Source: Prochlorococcus sp. AG-402-M15
Lineage (GTDB): Bacteria; Cyanobacteriota; Cyanobacteriia; PCC-6307; Cyanobiaceae
Length of the DNA: 64,000 nt
NCBI GenBank assembly: GCA_003216615.1
Contig: QCIP01000002.1
Location: 1 to 64,000, forward strand
Reading direction: 5' to 3'
Under the pieces are notes generated by a model. That model did no database searches. It worked only from the letters and a program-made list of their open reading frames with translations, and had not been told where the DNA came from. Below, in pieces: positions 1-18,680 of the stretch; the first letter of the stretch is position 1; each line of letters opens with the position of its first letter. Both the position numbers and the translations under genes were made by a program.

Positions 1-790
1 ACATCCCAGGTCTGTTGGGGATAGGTTGTTTTAAAGAGATATTTTGCTTATTTCTATTTTGCCTATTAGGATCAACTCTTCTTATCGGAGCTCCTACGAG
101 TTCAGGAGTGTTTATTTTGTTATTATAGTTTTTTGTTTTAGGATTGTTCGTATTTTGATCAGGTTTGTTTGATAGTTGTTTTTTGTCCCCTGAATTATGG
201 ATATTTTCTTGTGATTCATTAGATTTAATAATATTAGTTAAATTTTTAGGCTTTTCAATTAGTTGAATAGGAGGTTTAGCTGGACTTTTAATAGGCGGGG
301 TTATTTTGTTACTAAAAATTTTTTTATCTTGATTAAAATTTTGCGAAGGTTTATTTTTAGAATTTTTATTCCTAATATTTGCTTTAGATTGAGAATTTTT
401 AAAGATAGTGGATTGATTAGAATTTTTAGGTTGATTTGAACTTATTTTTGGACTCTCAGGCTTATTAAGAGGTTTTATCAATAATGGCTTATTTATTGAA
501 TTGTCTTTGAGAGGTTTTCCTTTTATAAAAGAGTTAATAGGAGATTTATCTTCTTTGTTTTGTTTGTAATTATCTTTTTTGATTGAAGGTTTATTAATGG
601 AAAGTATTTTTTTATCTGAATTCTTTTTATTAATAAGATTTTTTATTTTTTTTGCTTCCTCAGCACTAATTGAACTGCTATGACTTTTTACTGAAATTGA
701 AAGTTTTTCAGCGGCATCCAATATATCTTTATTTTCCAGATTTAAGTCTCTGGAAAGTTCGTAAATTCTGATTTTATCGCTGATAGTCAT
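1..790 (-). CDS. infB: Translation initiation factor IF-2, N-terminal part (runs off the left edge)
   Basis: IF-2 is the GTPase that brings initiator tRNA to the small ribosomal subunit. Only the first about 263 codons are present, reading leftward from an ATG at 788-790. The first about 50 residues ([16 protein letters not shown] and on) fit the IF2 N-terminal helical domain. The rest is a long linker very rich in Lys, Asn, Ser, Pro and Gln, typical of the variable region before the GTPase domain. The G domain lies outside the window. It is the last gene of a rimP-nusA-ylxR-infB operon and begins 47 bp after ylxR. The identification rests on the N-terminal domain and the conserved gene order. 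Confidence 0.93.
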   Translation of the reverse strand, partial: MTISDKIRIYELSRDLNLENKDILDAAEKLSISVKSHSSSISAEEAKKIKNLINKKNSDKKILSINKPSIKKDNYKQNKEDKSPINSFIKGKPLKDNSINKPLLIKPLNKPESPKISSNQPKNSNQSTIFKNSQSKANIRNKNSKNKPSQNFNQDKKIFSNKITPPIKSPAKPPIQLIEKPKNLTNIIKSNESQENIHNSGDKKQLSNKPDQNTNNPKTKNYNNKINTPELVGAPIRRVDPNRQNRNKQNISLKQPIPNRPGM

Positions 791-837
791 TTAATCTGAT
801 TTGTACTCTTTTCGAAATTAAAGAGGATTTAATTTAA

Positions 838-1119
838 TTATATTCCCTTATTGGAATAGTCATTGTAGCTTGTAATTTCTTTTTCAAAAATATCAATAAA
901 TTCAGGTTCTAAAAATGTTTTTAAAGCTTTTTGAAGCTTTTTTTTGATCTTGGAATCTGAATAACATTTTTTTGACTTGCAAATGTAAGCTGATCGCCCC
1001 ATTCCCTTTTGAAACATTATGCCTTGCTTATGATCTTTGGTAATTTTTAAAAGATGTTTCCTGTCATATGTTTTTTTACATGAAATGCATATACGCATAA
1101 CAGGGTTTTGTTGTATCAC
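838..1119 (-). CDS. ylxR: YlxR-family (DUF448) small RNA-binding-like protein
   Basis: This 93-residue protein has the YlxR signature: an early RICISCKK segment with paired cysteines and a later GRSAYIC segment (the family GRGAY motif), then a basic C-terminal half. YlxR proteins are small and basic and are thought to bind RNA or nucleoid. Their exact role in cyanobacteria is not established. The start overlaps the end of nusA by 4 bp, which suggests translational coupling. Its place between nusA and infB is the standard bacterial arrangement and supports the call strongly. Confidence 0.9.
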   Translation of the reverse strand: MIQQNPVMRICISCKKTYDRKHLLKITKDHKQGIMFQKGMGRSAYICKSKKCYSDSKIKKKLQKALKTFLEPEFIDIFEKEITSYNDYSNKGI

Positions 1120-2519
1120 CGTTTTCTCTCCTCTTGGACGGATATTTCACTATCTTGAACAATATCTAATTGATCATTATTCGAGAAGGCTTCTCCATCA
1201 TATGTTTCTTGTCCATATTCTTCATCATCTTCAGGAAGGGGATAAAGTTCTCTTAATCTTGCATCTTCTGCGGCACGCTCAGCCTGTTCTGCTTCTAATC
1301 TCAGCTCAGCTTCTCGCTGGAGATTCTCTTCGTCTTCCCTTTGAATGATTAATTCAGAGACTGCAGCATCTTCGGCTTCCTGATCGTATTCATGAGAGTT
1401 TTTAACATCTATCTTCCATCCAGTTAGTCTTGCGGCAAGTCTTACATTTTGACCTTCTCTACCAATTGCGAGACTTAATTGATCAGGAGGAACTAATACG
1501 TGTGCATGTTGTCCTTCTGGATCAACTAGTCTAACTAGATCGACTTTTGCAGGACTAAGAGAGTTTAAAATATACTGTATTGGATCAGATGACCATTTAA
1601 TAACATCAATTTTTTCTCCTCTTAATTCATTAACTACTTGTTGAATTCTTGCTCCTCGAGCTCCAATACAGGCACCTACAGGATCCACTTCTTGTTCGAT
1701 ACTATCAACAGCAACTTTTGTTCTTGGCCCAACAGCTCTTGAAGGAGGATTTGCTTCTCTTGAAACAGCAACAATTTTTACTGTACCTTCTTGAATCTCT
1801 GGTACTTCATTCTCAAATAAATAAACGACTAAACCAGCATTTGCTCTACTTACAAAAAGTTGTGGCCCTTTTCTGGCTATTTCACTTACTTCTTTCAAGA
1901 ACACTTTGAAAGTTGCATTGGCTCTATAATTATCATTTGGTAATTGATCTCTCTTGGGAAGTTCGGCTTCTACTTCAGGTCTTCCAATACCCGAACTAAC
2001 TCCCATAATGACTGATTGTCTTTCAAATCTGATAACTCTTGCAGTTAAAACAGGATCTTCTAAATCTGCAAATTCTTCTTGGATCATTTTTCTTTGCTGA
2101 TCTCTTAATTTTTGGGCTAAAACTTGCTTTGTTGTTGAAGCAGCCATTCGTCCAAAATCATCTTTTTCTGGAGTAACGTCTAAAACAACTGTGTCACCTA
2201 TTTGAGCATCATCAGCGACTTGTTTGACTTCTACTAGAGATATTTGATGATCTTCGCTTTCAACTTCTTCAACAATTATTTTACTTGATAATATCCTGTA
2301 ACCTTCTTCATCTAGATCTAGTCCAACATCAAAATTACTAAAGTATTCTTCATCAAATGGATCTTCGTTAATACCAATGTAAAAAGTTCTTCTATATTTT
2401 TCATAACCTTTTAGTAAGGCTTCACGCAAAGCTGCCTCTACGATATTAGGAGGTAACTTCTTTTCCTCACTAATGTCTTCAATAAGATTGTTTAAACCTG
2501 GGAGAATAACTAATGCCAT
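1116..2519 (-). CDS. nusA: Transcription termination/antitermination factor NusA
   Basis: NusA binds RNA polymerase and nascent RNA and modulates pausing, termination and antitermination. The 467-residue protein shows an N-terminal polymerase-binding domain (about 1-130), an S1-like region (about 155-225) and two KH domains with clear GxxG-type loops (GACIGARGARIQ near 290 and LAIGREGQNVRLA near 355). The last about 90 residues are strongly acidic and Glu-rich. The tandem AR repeats found in enterobacterial NusA are not visible. It starts 33 bp after rimP and overlaps ylxR by 4 bp, so the four genes look like one transcription unit. Confidence 0.97.
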   Translation of the reverse strand: MALVILPGLNNLIEDISEEKKLPPNIVEAALREALLKGYEKYRRTFYIGINEDPFDEEYFSNFDVGLDLDEEGYRILSSKIIVEEVESEDHQISLVEVKQVADDAQIGDTVVLDVTPEKDDFGRMAASTTKQVLAQKLRDQQRKMIQEEFADLEDPVLTARVIRFERQSVIMGVSSGIGRPEVEAELPKRDQLPNDNYRANATFKVFLKEVSEIARKGPQLFVSRANAGLVVYLFENEVPEIQEGTVKIVAVSREANPPSRAVGPRTKVAVDSIEQEVDPVGACIGARGARIQQVVNELRGEKIDVIKWSSDPIQYILNSLSPAKVDLVRLVDPEGQHAHVLVPPDQLSLAIGREGQNVRLAARLTGWKIDVKNSHEYDQEAEDAAVSELIIQREDEENLQREAELRLEAEQAERAAEDARLRELYPLPEDDEEYGQETYDGEAFSNNDQLDIVQDSEISVQEERKR

Positions 2520-2552
2520 CTATGATGGGAAATGGATAATGGTTGAAAAAAA

Positions 2553-3020
2553 TTAATCTTTTAATGTACAAAGACTAATCTTTAGTACTTCATCAAAAGG
2601 GATTTTTTTTATCTTTCCTTTTATGTTAATGGCTAAATAATCATTAGACTTTTCATAAAGTAAACCATTCAGAAATTTTTTTTTGGAATTTTTCTGGTTT
2701 AACTCGACATTAACTGGAAAACCCTTAAAAGTTTTGAAGTCTCTTTCTGAGGTTAATTCATCACTGACCCCTTGACTACTAATTTCTAACACATATGAAC
2801 AATTTAAAAGATTTGAATTTTCTATTTCTTCAGATACTGGGTTATTAAATAGTACACAATCATCAAGTGAAATATAATCACCATTAGTTTTTTTAATGAT
2901 GATTTTTATGACTGTTGGATTTTGATTAGTTTTTATACTTAAATTCAAGATTTCTAAATCCCATAAATTGGCAACTTTTTTTAATAATGTTTCTAGTTTA
3001 ATTTTGTTTTCCTTATTCAA
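2553..3020 (-). CDS. rimP: Ribosome maturation factor RimP
   Basis: This 155-residue protein fits RimP (DUF150), which helps 30S subunit maturation. The N-terminal half has the pattern (S)[16 protein letters not shown] followed by [14 protein letters not shown]. The latter corresponds to the conserved Y-x-LEVSSPG region of RimP, here with Gln-Gly instead of Pro-Gly. It is the first gene of the rimP-nusA-ylxR-infB operon. The promoter should lie in the 159-bp divergent region shared with the htrA-type gene. Confidence 0.9.
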   Translation of the reverse strand: MNKENKIKLETLLKKVANLWDLEILNLSIKTNQNPTVIKIIIKKTNGDYISLDDCVLFNNPVSEEIENSNLLNCSYVLEISSQGVSDELTSERDFKTFKGFPVNVELNQKNSKKKFLNGLLYEKSNDYLAINIKGKIKKIPFDEVLKISLCTLKD

Positions 3021-3179
3021 ATTTATTTATACAAATTGATTTAGGATAATTTTTACATACAAGAAAGTTTTTTCTATAAAAGATTCAAAAATTTATATTT
3101 TATGGATGTAAACAAAAAAACAACAATATTACATTTCTTCAATTAGATTTACTTAATAAATAAAAAAACTATTAAATAA

Positions 3180-4310
<1,131 letters not shown>

Positions 4311-4356
4311 ATCACCCATTGAAATTTAATTATCTATAAACTTAGAAAAAAAGATT

Positions 4357-5070
4357 TTGGATTCACAAACTCAAATGAAACAAATAGTTGCTGATGCCGC
4401 TATTAAGGAAGTAAAAAGTGACATGATTCTTGGATTAGGTTCAGGATCTACAGCCGCGCTTATGATAAAAAGCCTCGCGGATGAAATTCGTTCTGGAAAA
4501 CTTCAAAATATAAGAGGTGTTGCAACTTCATTTCAGTCAGAAGTTTTAGCGCTCGAACTAGATATCCCTCTTATCGATTTAGCTTCTGTTTCTCAAATCG
4601 ATTTAGCTATTGATGGAGCAGATGAAGTTGATCCAGGTTTTCAATTAATTAAAGGAGGGGGAGCATGTCATGTTAGAGAAAAGTTAGTAGCATCTAAAGC
4701 TAATGAATTATTGATCGTTGTTGATGAAACCAAACTCGTACAAAACTTAAATAAATCTTTTCCTTTACCTGTAGAGGTTCTTCCAAATGCTTGGAAGCAA
4801 GTTCAGGAAGTTATTTCAGAAATGAGTGGTAGGGCTAATTTAAGAATGGCTACTAAAAAAGCTGGTCCAGTGGTTACTGATCAGGGCAACCTGATTTTAG
4901 ATGTATTGTTTAATAATGGTATTGAGAAGCCAAAAGACATTGAAATGAGTATTAATAATATTCCGGGAGTATTAGAAAACGGATTATTCGTTGATCTTAC
5001 AGACAAAGTATTGGTTGGTAAAATTGAAAACAATATTCCCTTTGTTTATTCTCCCTCAAAACTTAGTTAA
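4357..5070 (+). CDS. rpiA: Ribose-5-phosphate isomerase A
   Basis: RpiA interconverts ribose-5-phosphate and ribulose-5-phosphate in the Calvin cycle and the pentose phosphate pathway. The 237-residue protein has the family hallmarks GLGSGSTAA near 27, the acidic [11 protein letters not shown] loop near 84 and the [11 protein letters not shown] loop near 98. The start used here is TTG at 4357; an in-frame ATG six codons later (4375) is an alternative. The stop codon lies inside a TTAA tetranucleotide (5067-5070) that also supplies the stop of convergent hisD, leaving no room for a terminator. Confidence 0.96.
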   Translation: MDSQTQMKQIVADAAIKEVKSDMILGLGSGSTAALMIKSLADEIRSGKLQNIRGVATSFQSEVLALELDIPLIDLASVSQIDLAIDGADEVDPGFQLIKGGGACHVREKLVASKANELLIVVDETKLVQNLNKSFPLPVEVLPNAWKQVQEVISEMSGRANLRMATKKAGPVVTDQGNLILDVLFNNGIEKPKDIEMSINNIPGVLENGLFVDLTDKVLVGKIENNIPFVYSPSKLS

Positions 5071-6368
5071 TCTTCGAATCTTATTTGAACTGAATTAGCG
5101 TGACTATGTAAGCCCTCACTTTTCGCAAGATTAATAATGTCAAGACTATTAACTTTTAAACTTTTTTCATTAAATTCTATTATTGAAGTGTTTTTCATAA
5201 AAGTTTCAACTCCTAAAGAACCGCTAAATCTAGAATTTCCTGATGTGGGTAAAGTATGATTTGGTCCGGCCAAATAATCTCCAACAGCTTCGGGGGTCCA
5301 TTTCCCTAAAAATATTGCTCCTGCATTCTCTATACCTTCAAGAATCTTTTTTGAATGTAAAGCTAAGATTTCTAAGTGTTCTGGAGCAAAGTTATTACTT
5401 AGTTCAATACATGATTCATAGTTCTCGCAAATAACAATTAATCCCCAATTTTTTATTGATTGCATGCAAATCTCTTTTCTTGGATGATCCTCTATTTTTT
5501 TATAGATTTCATCTAGAACTTCTTTTGCCTGGGTCTTTGATGTAGTGAGAAGAATTGAGGAAGCCAAAGGATCATGTTCTGCTTGTGCAAGTAAATCAGA
5601 TGCTATGTGATTACTTTGGGCTGTTTTATCTGCAATGATTAATATTTCACTTGGCCCAGCTAAAGAATCTATTCCTGTAGAGCCATAAATTAATTTTTTA
5701 GCAGTAGTTACATAGATATTCCCTGGACCAGTTATAACATCAACTTTATTGATTTGATCTGTGCCAAATGCTAAGGCAGCAATTGCTTGAGCTCCTCCAA
5801 TTCTAAAAACTTTATTGATCCCTGATAAGTAAGCTGCAGCTAAAACAGTTTCGTTTATCTCCCCTTTAGTATTTCCAGGAGATACCATTAAGATTTCTTC
5901 CACTCCTGCAACTGTTGCAGGTATTGCATTCATTAATACAGTGCTTGGATAAGCAGCTCTACCTCCAGGGATATAAATACCTGCATTTTTAACTGGTCTC
6001 CATATCCTTTGGACTTTATCACCATATTCACCTTTTATAGTGAAGGATGATGGAATTTCTTTTTCATGAAATTTTTTAATTCTTTTATGGGCTACCTCAA
6101 GTGAGCGCTTTAAATCGCTATCAATTTTATTCCATGCATGCTTTAGGTCCTCTGCACTAACTTGCATAGGGTCAGGGTTGAAACCATCAAATTTTCTGGT
6201 ATATTTTTCTACTGCTATATCTCCATAAGTTTTAACTTCATGAAGGATTTCTGCAACTATTGTATTTATCTTGTTATTATTTTCGAAATTAGTTCTATTA
6301 GAAATCCTTTTTAGTTCTTGGATAGCTTCTCTTTTACTATTAACAATCTTCATTTTCTTAATTTTCAA
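5067..6368 (-). CDS. hisD: Histidinol dehydrogenase
   Basis: HisD carries out the last two oxidations of histidine synthesis, L-histidinol to L-histidine, with NAD and a zinc ion. The 433-residue length is standard. Recognisable blocks include [26 protein letters not shown], the zinc-region segment AEHDPLAS and the C-terminal [10 protein letters not shown] motif. It stands alone on the minus strand, as is usual for scattered his genes in cyanobacteria. It converges on rpiA with a 4-bp overlap and diverges from rpsT. Confidence 0.97.
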   Translation of the reverse strand: MKIKKMKIVNSKREAIQELKRISNRTNFENNNKINTIVAEILHEVKTYGDIAVEKYTRKFDGFNPDPMQVSAEDLKHAWNKIDSDLKRSLEVAHKRIKKFHEKEIPSSFTIKGEYGDKVQRIWRPVKNAGIYIPGGRAAYPSTVLMNAIPATVAGVEEILMVSPGNTKGEINETVLAAAYLSGINKVFRIGGAQAIAALAFGTDQINKVDVITGPGNIYVTTAKKLIYGSTGIDSLAGPSEILIIADKTAQSNHIASDLLAQAEHDPLASSILLTTSKTQAKEVLDEIYKKIEDHPRKEICMQSIKNWGLIVICENYESCIELSNNFAPEHLEILALHSKKILEGIENAGAIFLGKWTPEAVGDYLAGPNHTLPTSGNSRFSGSLGVETFMKNTSIIEFNEKSLKVNSLDIINLAKSEGLHSHANSVQIRFED

Positions 6369-6438
6369 AATTAAAGGCTCAAGACCTAATAAAATATCCT
6401 AGTAAAATTATATATGATTGATTAGTTGACGATTTATT

Positions 6439-6447
6439 TGTTATGAT
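6439..6447 (+). promoter_or_regulatory. Candidate extended -10 promoter element for rpsT
   Basis: TGTTATGAT fits an extended -10 (TG-N-TATAAT type). A start about seven bases downstream would give a leader of roughly 20 nt before the GTG of rpsT. A TTGACG at 6426 is too close to act as its -35. This is a pattern match only. Confidence 0.4.
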
Positions 6448-6473
6448 AAAAATCTTATATTTATGTACCCTCA

Positions 6474-6767
6474 GTGGCCAACAACAAATCAGCAAAAAAA
6501 AGGATACAAATTGCCGAAAGAAATCGTTTAATCAATAAATCTTACAAATCTACAGTTAGGACTTTTACTAAAAAAACCTTAGAAAATTGTAAAAAATATA
6601 AGAATAATCCTAATGAAGATAATAAAAATTTAGTAAAAACAAGTCTTAATAAAGCTTTTAGTTTAATCGATAAAGCAGTTAAAAAAAATGTTTTACATAA
6701 GAATAATGGTGCTAATAAAAAATCAAAAATTAACAAATTAGTAAAAACCACTCTCTCCTCAAAGTAA
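6474..6767 (+). CDS. rpsT: 30S ribosomal protein S20
   Basis: S20 is a small basic helical protein that binds 16S rRNA in the body of the 30S subunit. The 97-residue protein begins (M)ANNKSAKKRIQIAERNR, the classic S20 N-terminus, and is rich in Lys and Asn throughout, with a conserved central SLINKAVKK-like stretch. The start codon is GTG at 6474, fixed by that N-terminus. It diverges from hisD and is followed after 16 bp by tatD. Confidence 0.97.
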   Translation: MANNKSAKKRIQIAERNRLINKSYKSTVRTFTKKTLENCKKYKNNPNEDNKNLVKTSLNKAFSLIDKAVKKNVLHKNNGANKKSKINKLVKTTLSSK

Positions 6768-6783
6768 AATAAAGGTTAAAATT

Positions 6784-7578
6784 ATGAGCGATATTGAACT
6801 CATAGATTCCCACTGTCATTTAATATTTGAAAATTTTGAGAAAGACCTTGAAGATGTAATTCTGAGATTGCGTTCAAAAGGTGTAAAGAAATTAGTTCAT
6901 GCTTGTTGTGAATTAACTGAAATTCCTAAGTTAAAAAAGATATCATATGAATTTGATGAAATTTTTTATTCAGTAGGTTTGCATCCCTTAGAAGCAAAAC
7001 AATGGGAAGTAAATTCTAAATCTCTTTTAAGAAAGTCAGCTAAAGATGATAGAAGAGTTGTAGCTATTGGGGAATTAGGCCTAGATTTTTTTAAAAGTAA
7101 AAATAAAACCCAGCAAATTGATGCTCTTGTTCCACAAATGGAGTTAGCTTACGAACTTGACTTGCCTGTAATTATTCATTGCAGAGATGCTGCAAATGAA
7201 ATGATCGAGATATGTAACAACCTTTCTAAAAGGGGTAAATGCCCTAAAGGGGTACTTCATTGTTGGACAGGAACCCCAAAAGAAATGAAGCAATTTTTGG
7301 ATCTTGGTTTTTATATCAGTTTTAGTGGGATAGTGACTTTTCCAAAAGCATATGATATCCATGAGTGTGCCAAAATAGTCCCAAATGATAAATACTTAAT
7401 TGAGACTGACTCACCCTTTTTAGCCCCTGTTCCCTACAGGGGTAAAAGAAATGAACCTGCATTCGTTGAAAATGTTGCAAATTTTATGGCAAATTTAAGA
7501 TCTACTGAATTAATTACAATCGCCAAAGAATCATCAAAGAATGCTGAAGATTTGTTTAAATTTGACTTGTTAAATTGA
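6784..7578 (+). CDS. tatD: TatD-family metal-dependent deoxyribonuclease
   Basis: This is a 264-residue TIM-barrel hydrolase of the TatD/YcfH/YabD type. Members are Mg-dependent DNases linked to DNA repair or turnover. Metal-site motifs are visible: DSHCHLIF near 8, GELGLDFF near 96, HCRDA near 129, LHCWTGTP near 156 and ETDSPFLAP near 205. It lies 16 bp after rpsT and ends before the 238-bp rpoB leader. TatD just upstream of rpoB is the usual order in picocyanobacteria, to my knowledge. Confidence 0.92.
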   Translation: MSDIELIDSHCHLIFENFEKDLEDVILRLRSKGVKKLVHACCELTEIPKLKKISYEFDEIFYSVGLHPLEAKQWEVNSKSLLRKSAKDDRRVVAIGELGLDFFKSKNKTQQIDALVPQMELAYELDLPVIIHCRDAANEMIEICNNLSKRGKCPKGVLHCWTGTPKEMKQFLDLGFYISFSGIVTFPKAYDIHECAKIVPNDKYLIETDSPFLAPVPYRGKRNEPAFVENVANFMANLRSTELITIAKESSKNAEDLFKFDLLN

Positions 7579-7816
7579 CGTAGAAACTGCTATTATTAGA
7601 AATTACTGGAAATTTTTCTTAATTTTTAGATTTGACTTTCTAAATTAATGGTTTTTTGACCATTTAGTTCAATTCTTATTTTTTTTTAATTAAATTGAAT
7701 TTTTGTTGGAATCGAGATTTAATTATTGATTTGACATTAAAAGTTAAGTTAAAAAACTAAAGATTGAGTAGATTAAAAGTAAATAGTAAATCTCACATAA
7801 TCGCAGGTTTTCTTGG
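7579..7816 (+). promoter_or_regulatory. Leader and promoter region of the rpoB-rpoC1-rpoC2 operon
   Basis: This 238-bp AT-rich gap holds no plausible gene. It has a TTGACA at 7731-7736 with no good -10 at 16-18 bp, and a TAGATT at 7769-7774 that could serve as a -10. Farther upstream is an inverted repeat, AATGGT/ACCATT (7647-7664, 6-nt loop), whose stem can be extended by CTAA/TTAG across a 4-nt bulge. The hairpin could end tatD transcripts weakly or belong to the rpoB leader. The sequence does not decide. Confidence 0.45.
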
Positions 7817-10800
7817 ATGAGCAGTAGCGCTTTACAGGTAGCAAAAACAGCTACTTATCTACCAGATTTAGTTGAAGTACAAAGAGCAAGCTTTAAATGG
7901 TTTTTGGAAAAGGGTTTAATAGAAGAATTACAAAACTTTTCTCCCATATCTGATTACACAGGTAAATTAGAACTACATTTTATTGGTGAAGAGTATAGAT
8001 TGAAAAGACCAAGGCATGATGTAGAAGAAGCAAAAAGAAGAGATGCAACATTTGCTTCTCAGATGTATGTAACTTGCAGATTAATTAATAAAGAGACCGG
8101 GGAAATTAAAGAACAGGAAGTTTTTATTGGGGAATTACCACTAATGACTGAAAGAGGAACTTTCATCATTAATGGCGCGGAAAGAGTAATTGTTAATCAA
8201 ATTGTTCGAAGTCCAGGGGTATATTTTAAAGATGAACAGGATAAAAATGGTCGAAGGACTTACAACGCGAGCGTTATCCCTAATAGAGGGGCATGGTTGA
8301 AATTTGAGACTGATAAAAATAATTTACTTTATGTAAGAGTTGATAAAACTAGAAAAATTAATGCTCATGTTCTCATGAGAGCGATGGGACTTTCTGATAA
8401 TGATGTTATTGATAAACTTAGACATCCCGAGTTTTATCAAAACTCAATTGAATCAGCCAATGACGAGGGGATAAATTCAGAAGATCAAGCTTTACTTGAG
8501 CTCTACAAAAAGCTACGTCCTGGTGAGCCACCTTCTGTGTCTGGGGGACAACAGCTTTTATACAGTAGATTTTTTGATCCAAAAAGATATGATCTAGGTC
8601 GAGTTGGAAGATATAAAATAAATAAAAAATTGAGACTTACTGTTCCAGATGATGTGAGAACACTTACCCATGAAGATGTTCTTTCTACTATTGATTATCT
8701 AATTAATTTAGAATTAGATATTGGTGGTGCTAGCTTGGATGATATTGACCATCTTGGTAATCGAAGGGTTAGATCTGTTGGAGAACTTCTTCAAAATCAA
8801 GTAAGGGTTGGACTTAACCGTTTAGAAAGAATTATTAAGGAAAGAATGACTGTTGGAGAAACAGATTCTCTAACTCCTGCTCAATTAGTCAATCCTAAAC
8901 CCTTAGTTGCAGCTATAAAAGAGTTTTTTGGCTCCAGTCAATTAAGTCAGTTTATGGATCAAACCAACCCTCTTGCTGAATTAACACACAAGAGAAGAAT
9001 TTCGGCTTTAGGTCCAGGAGGTTTAACGAGAGAAAGAGCAGGGTTTGCTGTAAGAGATATACATCCTTCTCATTATGGAAGATTATGTCCCATTGAGACT
9101 CCCGAAGGCCCTAATGCTGGACTTATCAACTCTTTAGCTACCCATGCAAGAGTAAATGAGTATGGTTTTATTGAAACTCCTTTCTGGGAAGTAATTAACG
9201 GTAAAGTTAATAAAGAAGGTAATCCTATTTATCTTTCTGCAGATTTAGAAGATGAGTGCAGGGTAGCTCCAGGAGATGTGGCAACTGATAAGGATGGAAA
9301 TATACTTGCAAATTTAATACCAGTAAGATATAGACAAGATTTTGAAAAAGTACCTCCTCTACAAGTTGATTATGTTCAGCTTTCTCCTGTTCAAGTAATT
9401 TCAGTTGCGACTTCACTTATTCCTTTTTTGGAGCATGATGATGCAAATAGAGCTCTGATGGGATCAAATATGCAACGACAAGCCGTTCCATTACTTAGGC
9501 CAGAACGTCCTTTAGTTGGGACTGGTTTAGAATCTCAAGTTGCTAGAGATTCGGGAATGGTTCCCATAACAAAAGTTAATGGAACTGTATCTTATGTAGA
9601 CGCTAATGAGATTGTTGTTAAGGATGAGAATGGTAATGAACATTTTCATTATCTCCAAAAATATCAAAGATCAAATCAAGATACCTGTCTAAACCAAAGA
9701 CCTATAGTAAAAATTGGAGATAAAGTTATCTCTGGACAAGTATTAGCAGATGGATCGGCTTGTGAAGGTGGCGAAATAGCACTAGGCCAGAACGTTTTAA
9801 TTGCATATATGCCTTGGGAGGGTTACAACTACGAAGATGCAATTCTTGTAAGCGAGAGAATGGTCACTGATGATTTATATACATCAGTTCATATCGAAAA
9901 ATATGAAATTGAAGCAAGACAAACAAAGTTAGGACCTGAAGAAATTACAAGAGAGATTCCCAATATTTCTGAAGAAAGTTTGAATAATCTTGATGAAATG
10001 GGAATAATTAGGATTGGTGCTTTTGTCGAGAGCGGAGATATTCTTGTAGGAAAAGTTACTCCAAAAGGGGAATCAGACCAACCACCTGAGGAAAAACTTT
10101 TGAGAGCTATTTTCGGTGAAAAGGCTAGAGATGTAAGAGACAACTCCTTGAGGGTCCCAAAAACTGAAAAGGGAAGAGTTTTGGATGTTCGTATTTACAC
10201 TAGAGAACAAGGTGATGAATTGCCTCCAGGGGCCAATATGGTTGTCAGAGTTTATGTGGCCCAAAGAAGGAAAATACAAGTAGGCGACAAAATGGCTGGA
10301 AGGCATGGTAATAAAGGAATCATTAGCAGAATCTTACCCAGAGAAGATATGCCTTACCTTCCTGATGGAACCCCTGTAGATATAGTTCTTAACCCTCTAG
10401 GGGTGCCAAGTAGGATGAACGTAGGTCAAGTTTTTGAATTGTTGATGGGCTGGGCGGCCTCTAACTTAAATTGTAGGGTTAAAGTGGTCCCATTTGACGA
10501 AATGTATGGTCCCGAAAAATCGCATCAGACTGTACAAGCATTTTTAGAGGAAGCCTCAAAACAGCCAGGTAAGGGATGGGTTTACAATCCTGAAGATCCA
10601 GGGAAATTATTACTCAAAGATGGTAGAACAGGTGAACCTTTTGATCAGCCAGTTGCTGTTGGATACTCTCACTTCCTTAAGTTAGTTCATTTGGTGGATG
10701 ACAAGATTCATGCCAGATCTACTGGTCCTTACTCTTTGGTTACACAGCAACCATTGGGTGGTAAAGCTCAACAAGGAGGACAAAGGCTGGGAGAAATGGA

Positions 10801-11110
10801 AGTATGGGCTCTTGAAGCTTATGGAGCAGCTTATACTCTTCAAGAACTATTAACGGTTAAATCTGATGATATGCAAGGTAGAAACGAAGCTCTAAATGCA
10901 ATCGTTAAAGGAAAACCAATCCCTAGGCCAGGTACTCCTGAGTCATTTAAAGTTCTTATGAGAGAATTACAATCTCTAGGACTAGATATTGGGGTTTATA
11001 CAGATGAAGGAAAAGAGGTAGATTTAATGCAAGATATAAATCCCAGAAGGAATACTCCATCTAGGCCCACATACGAATCACTAGGAACCTCTGAATATGA
11101 GGAAGATTAA
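7817..11110 (+). CDS. rpoB: DNA-directed RNA polymerase subunit beta
   Basis: This is the catalytic beta subunit of RNA polymerase, 1097 residues, the normal compact cyanobacterial length. It contains the rifampicin-region block ([18 protein letters not shown], then [11 protein letters not shown]), the invariant RPLVGTGLE and YEDAI segments, KVTPKGESD and the C-terminal [20 protein letters not shown]. It opens a three-gene operon with rpoC1 (36-bp gap) and rpoC2. Confidence 0.99.
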   Translation: MSSSALQVAKTATYLPDLVEVQRASFKWFLEKGLIEELQNFSPISDYTGKLELHFIGEEYRLKRPRHDVEEAKRRDATFASQMYVTCRLINKETGEIKEQEVFIGELPLMTERGTFIINGAERVIVNQIVRSPGVYFKDEQDKNGRRTYNASVIPNRGAWLKFETDKNNLLYVRVDKTRKINAHVLMRAMGLSDNDVIDKLRHPEFYQNSIESANDEGINSEDQALLELYKKLRPGEPPSVSGGQQLLYSRFFDPKRYDLGRVGRYKINKKLRLTVPDDVRTLTHEDVLSTIDYLINLELDIGGASLDDIDHLGNRRVRSVGELLQNQVRVGLNRLERIIKERMTVGETDSLTPAQLVNPKPLVAAIKEFFGSSQLSQFMDQTNPLAELTHKRRISALGPGGLTRERAGFAVRDIHPSHYGRLCPIETPEGPNAGLINSLATHARVNEYGFIETPFWEVINGKVNKEGNPIYLSADLEDECRVAPGDVATDKDGNILANLIPVRYRQDFEKVPPLQVDYVQLSPVQVISVATSLIPFLEHDDANRALMGSNMQRQAVPLLRPERPLVGTGLESQVARDSGMVPITKVNGTVSYVDANEIVVKDENGNEHFHYLQKYQRSNQDTCLNQRPIVKIGDKVISGQVLADGSACEGGEIALGQNVLIAYMPWEGYNYEDAILVSERMVTDDLYTSVHIEKYEIEARQTKLGPEEITREIPNISEESLNNLDEMGIIRIGAFVESGDILVGKVTPKGESDQPPEEKLLRAIFGEKARDVRDNSLRVPKTEKGRVLDVRIYTREQGDELPPGANMVVRVYVAQRRKIQVGDKMAGRHGNKGIISRILPREDMPYLPDGTPVDIVLNPLGVPSRMNVGQVFELLMGWAASNLNCRVKVVPFDEMYGPEKSHQTVQAFLEEASKQPGKGWVYNPEDPGKLLLKDGRTGEPFDQPVAVGYSHFLKLVHLVDDKIHARSTGPYSLVTQQPLGGKAQQGGQRLGEMEVWALEAYGAAYTLQELLTVKSDDMQGRNEALNAIVKGKPIPRPGTPESFKVLMRELQSLGLDIGVYTDEGKEVDLMQDINPRRNTPSRPTYESLGTSEYEED

Positions 11111-11131
11111 AACTCAATAAAAAATTTCTAA

Positions 11132-17185
<6,054 letters not shown>

Positions 17186-17215
17186 ATATTATCCATTATC
17201 ATTTTCAATGACTAG

Positions 17216-17392
<177 letters not shown>

Positions 17393-17398
17393 AAATAG

Positions 17399-18469
<1,071 letters not shown>

Positions 18470-18537
18470 TCTTATCTAAGGAAAATTTTTTAAAAGTATA
18501 TTAAACAGGTTATTATTGACTTAATTAATTTTGAATC

Positions 18538-18663
18538 TTGGGTTTTATTAAAACAAAAATTTTACCTTTTGCTATCGTCGCATTGTTTGGGATTGCCTTC
18601 TTTGCAGTTAGTGCAAGAATTTGGTTACCAGGAGATATGATGTCCCCTGCTCCCATGAATTAA
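18538..18663 (+). CDS. Small single-pass membrane protein, 41 residues, unknown function
   Basis: I do not recognise the family. From a TTG at 18538 the frame encodes a short basic start, one hydrophobic helix (about 8-27, KILPFAIVALFGIAFFAV) and a short Pro/Met-rich tail ending MMSPAPMN. It fills the gap between rlmN and the HEAT-repeat gene on the same strand and ends 17 bp before the next ATG. Size and layout resemble the tiny accessory subunits of photosynthetic or respiratory complexes, but nothing in the sequence ties it to one. There is no in-frame upstream ATG. Confidence 0.65.
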   Translation: MGFIKTKILPFAIVALFGIAFFAVSARIWLPGDMMSPAPMN

Positions 18664-18680
18664 TATTTTAGTTTTTAAAA

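Noticed and set aside
100-640. Repetitive-looking DNA at the left edge
   Set aside because: It is the low-complexity Lys/Asn/Ser/Pro linker of infB, not a DNA repeat or CRISPR array.
7731-7736. TTGACA as a full sigma-70 promoter for rpoB
   Set aside because: No acceptable -10 at 16-18 bp; recorded only as part of the leader region.
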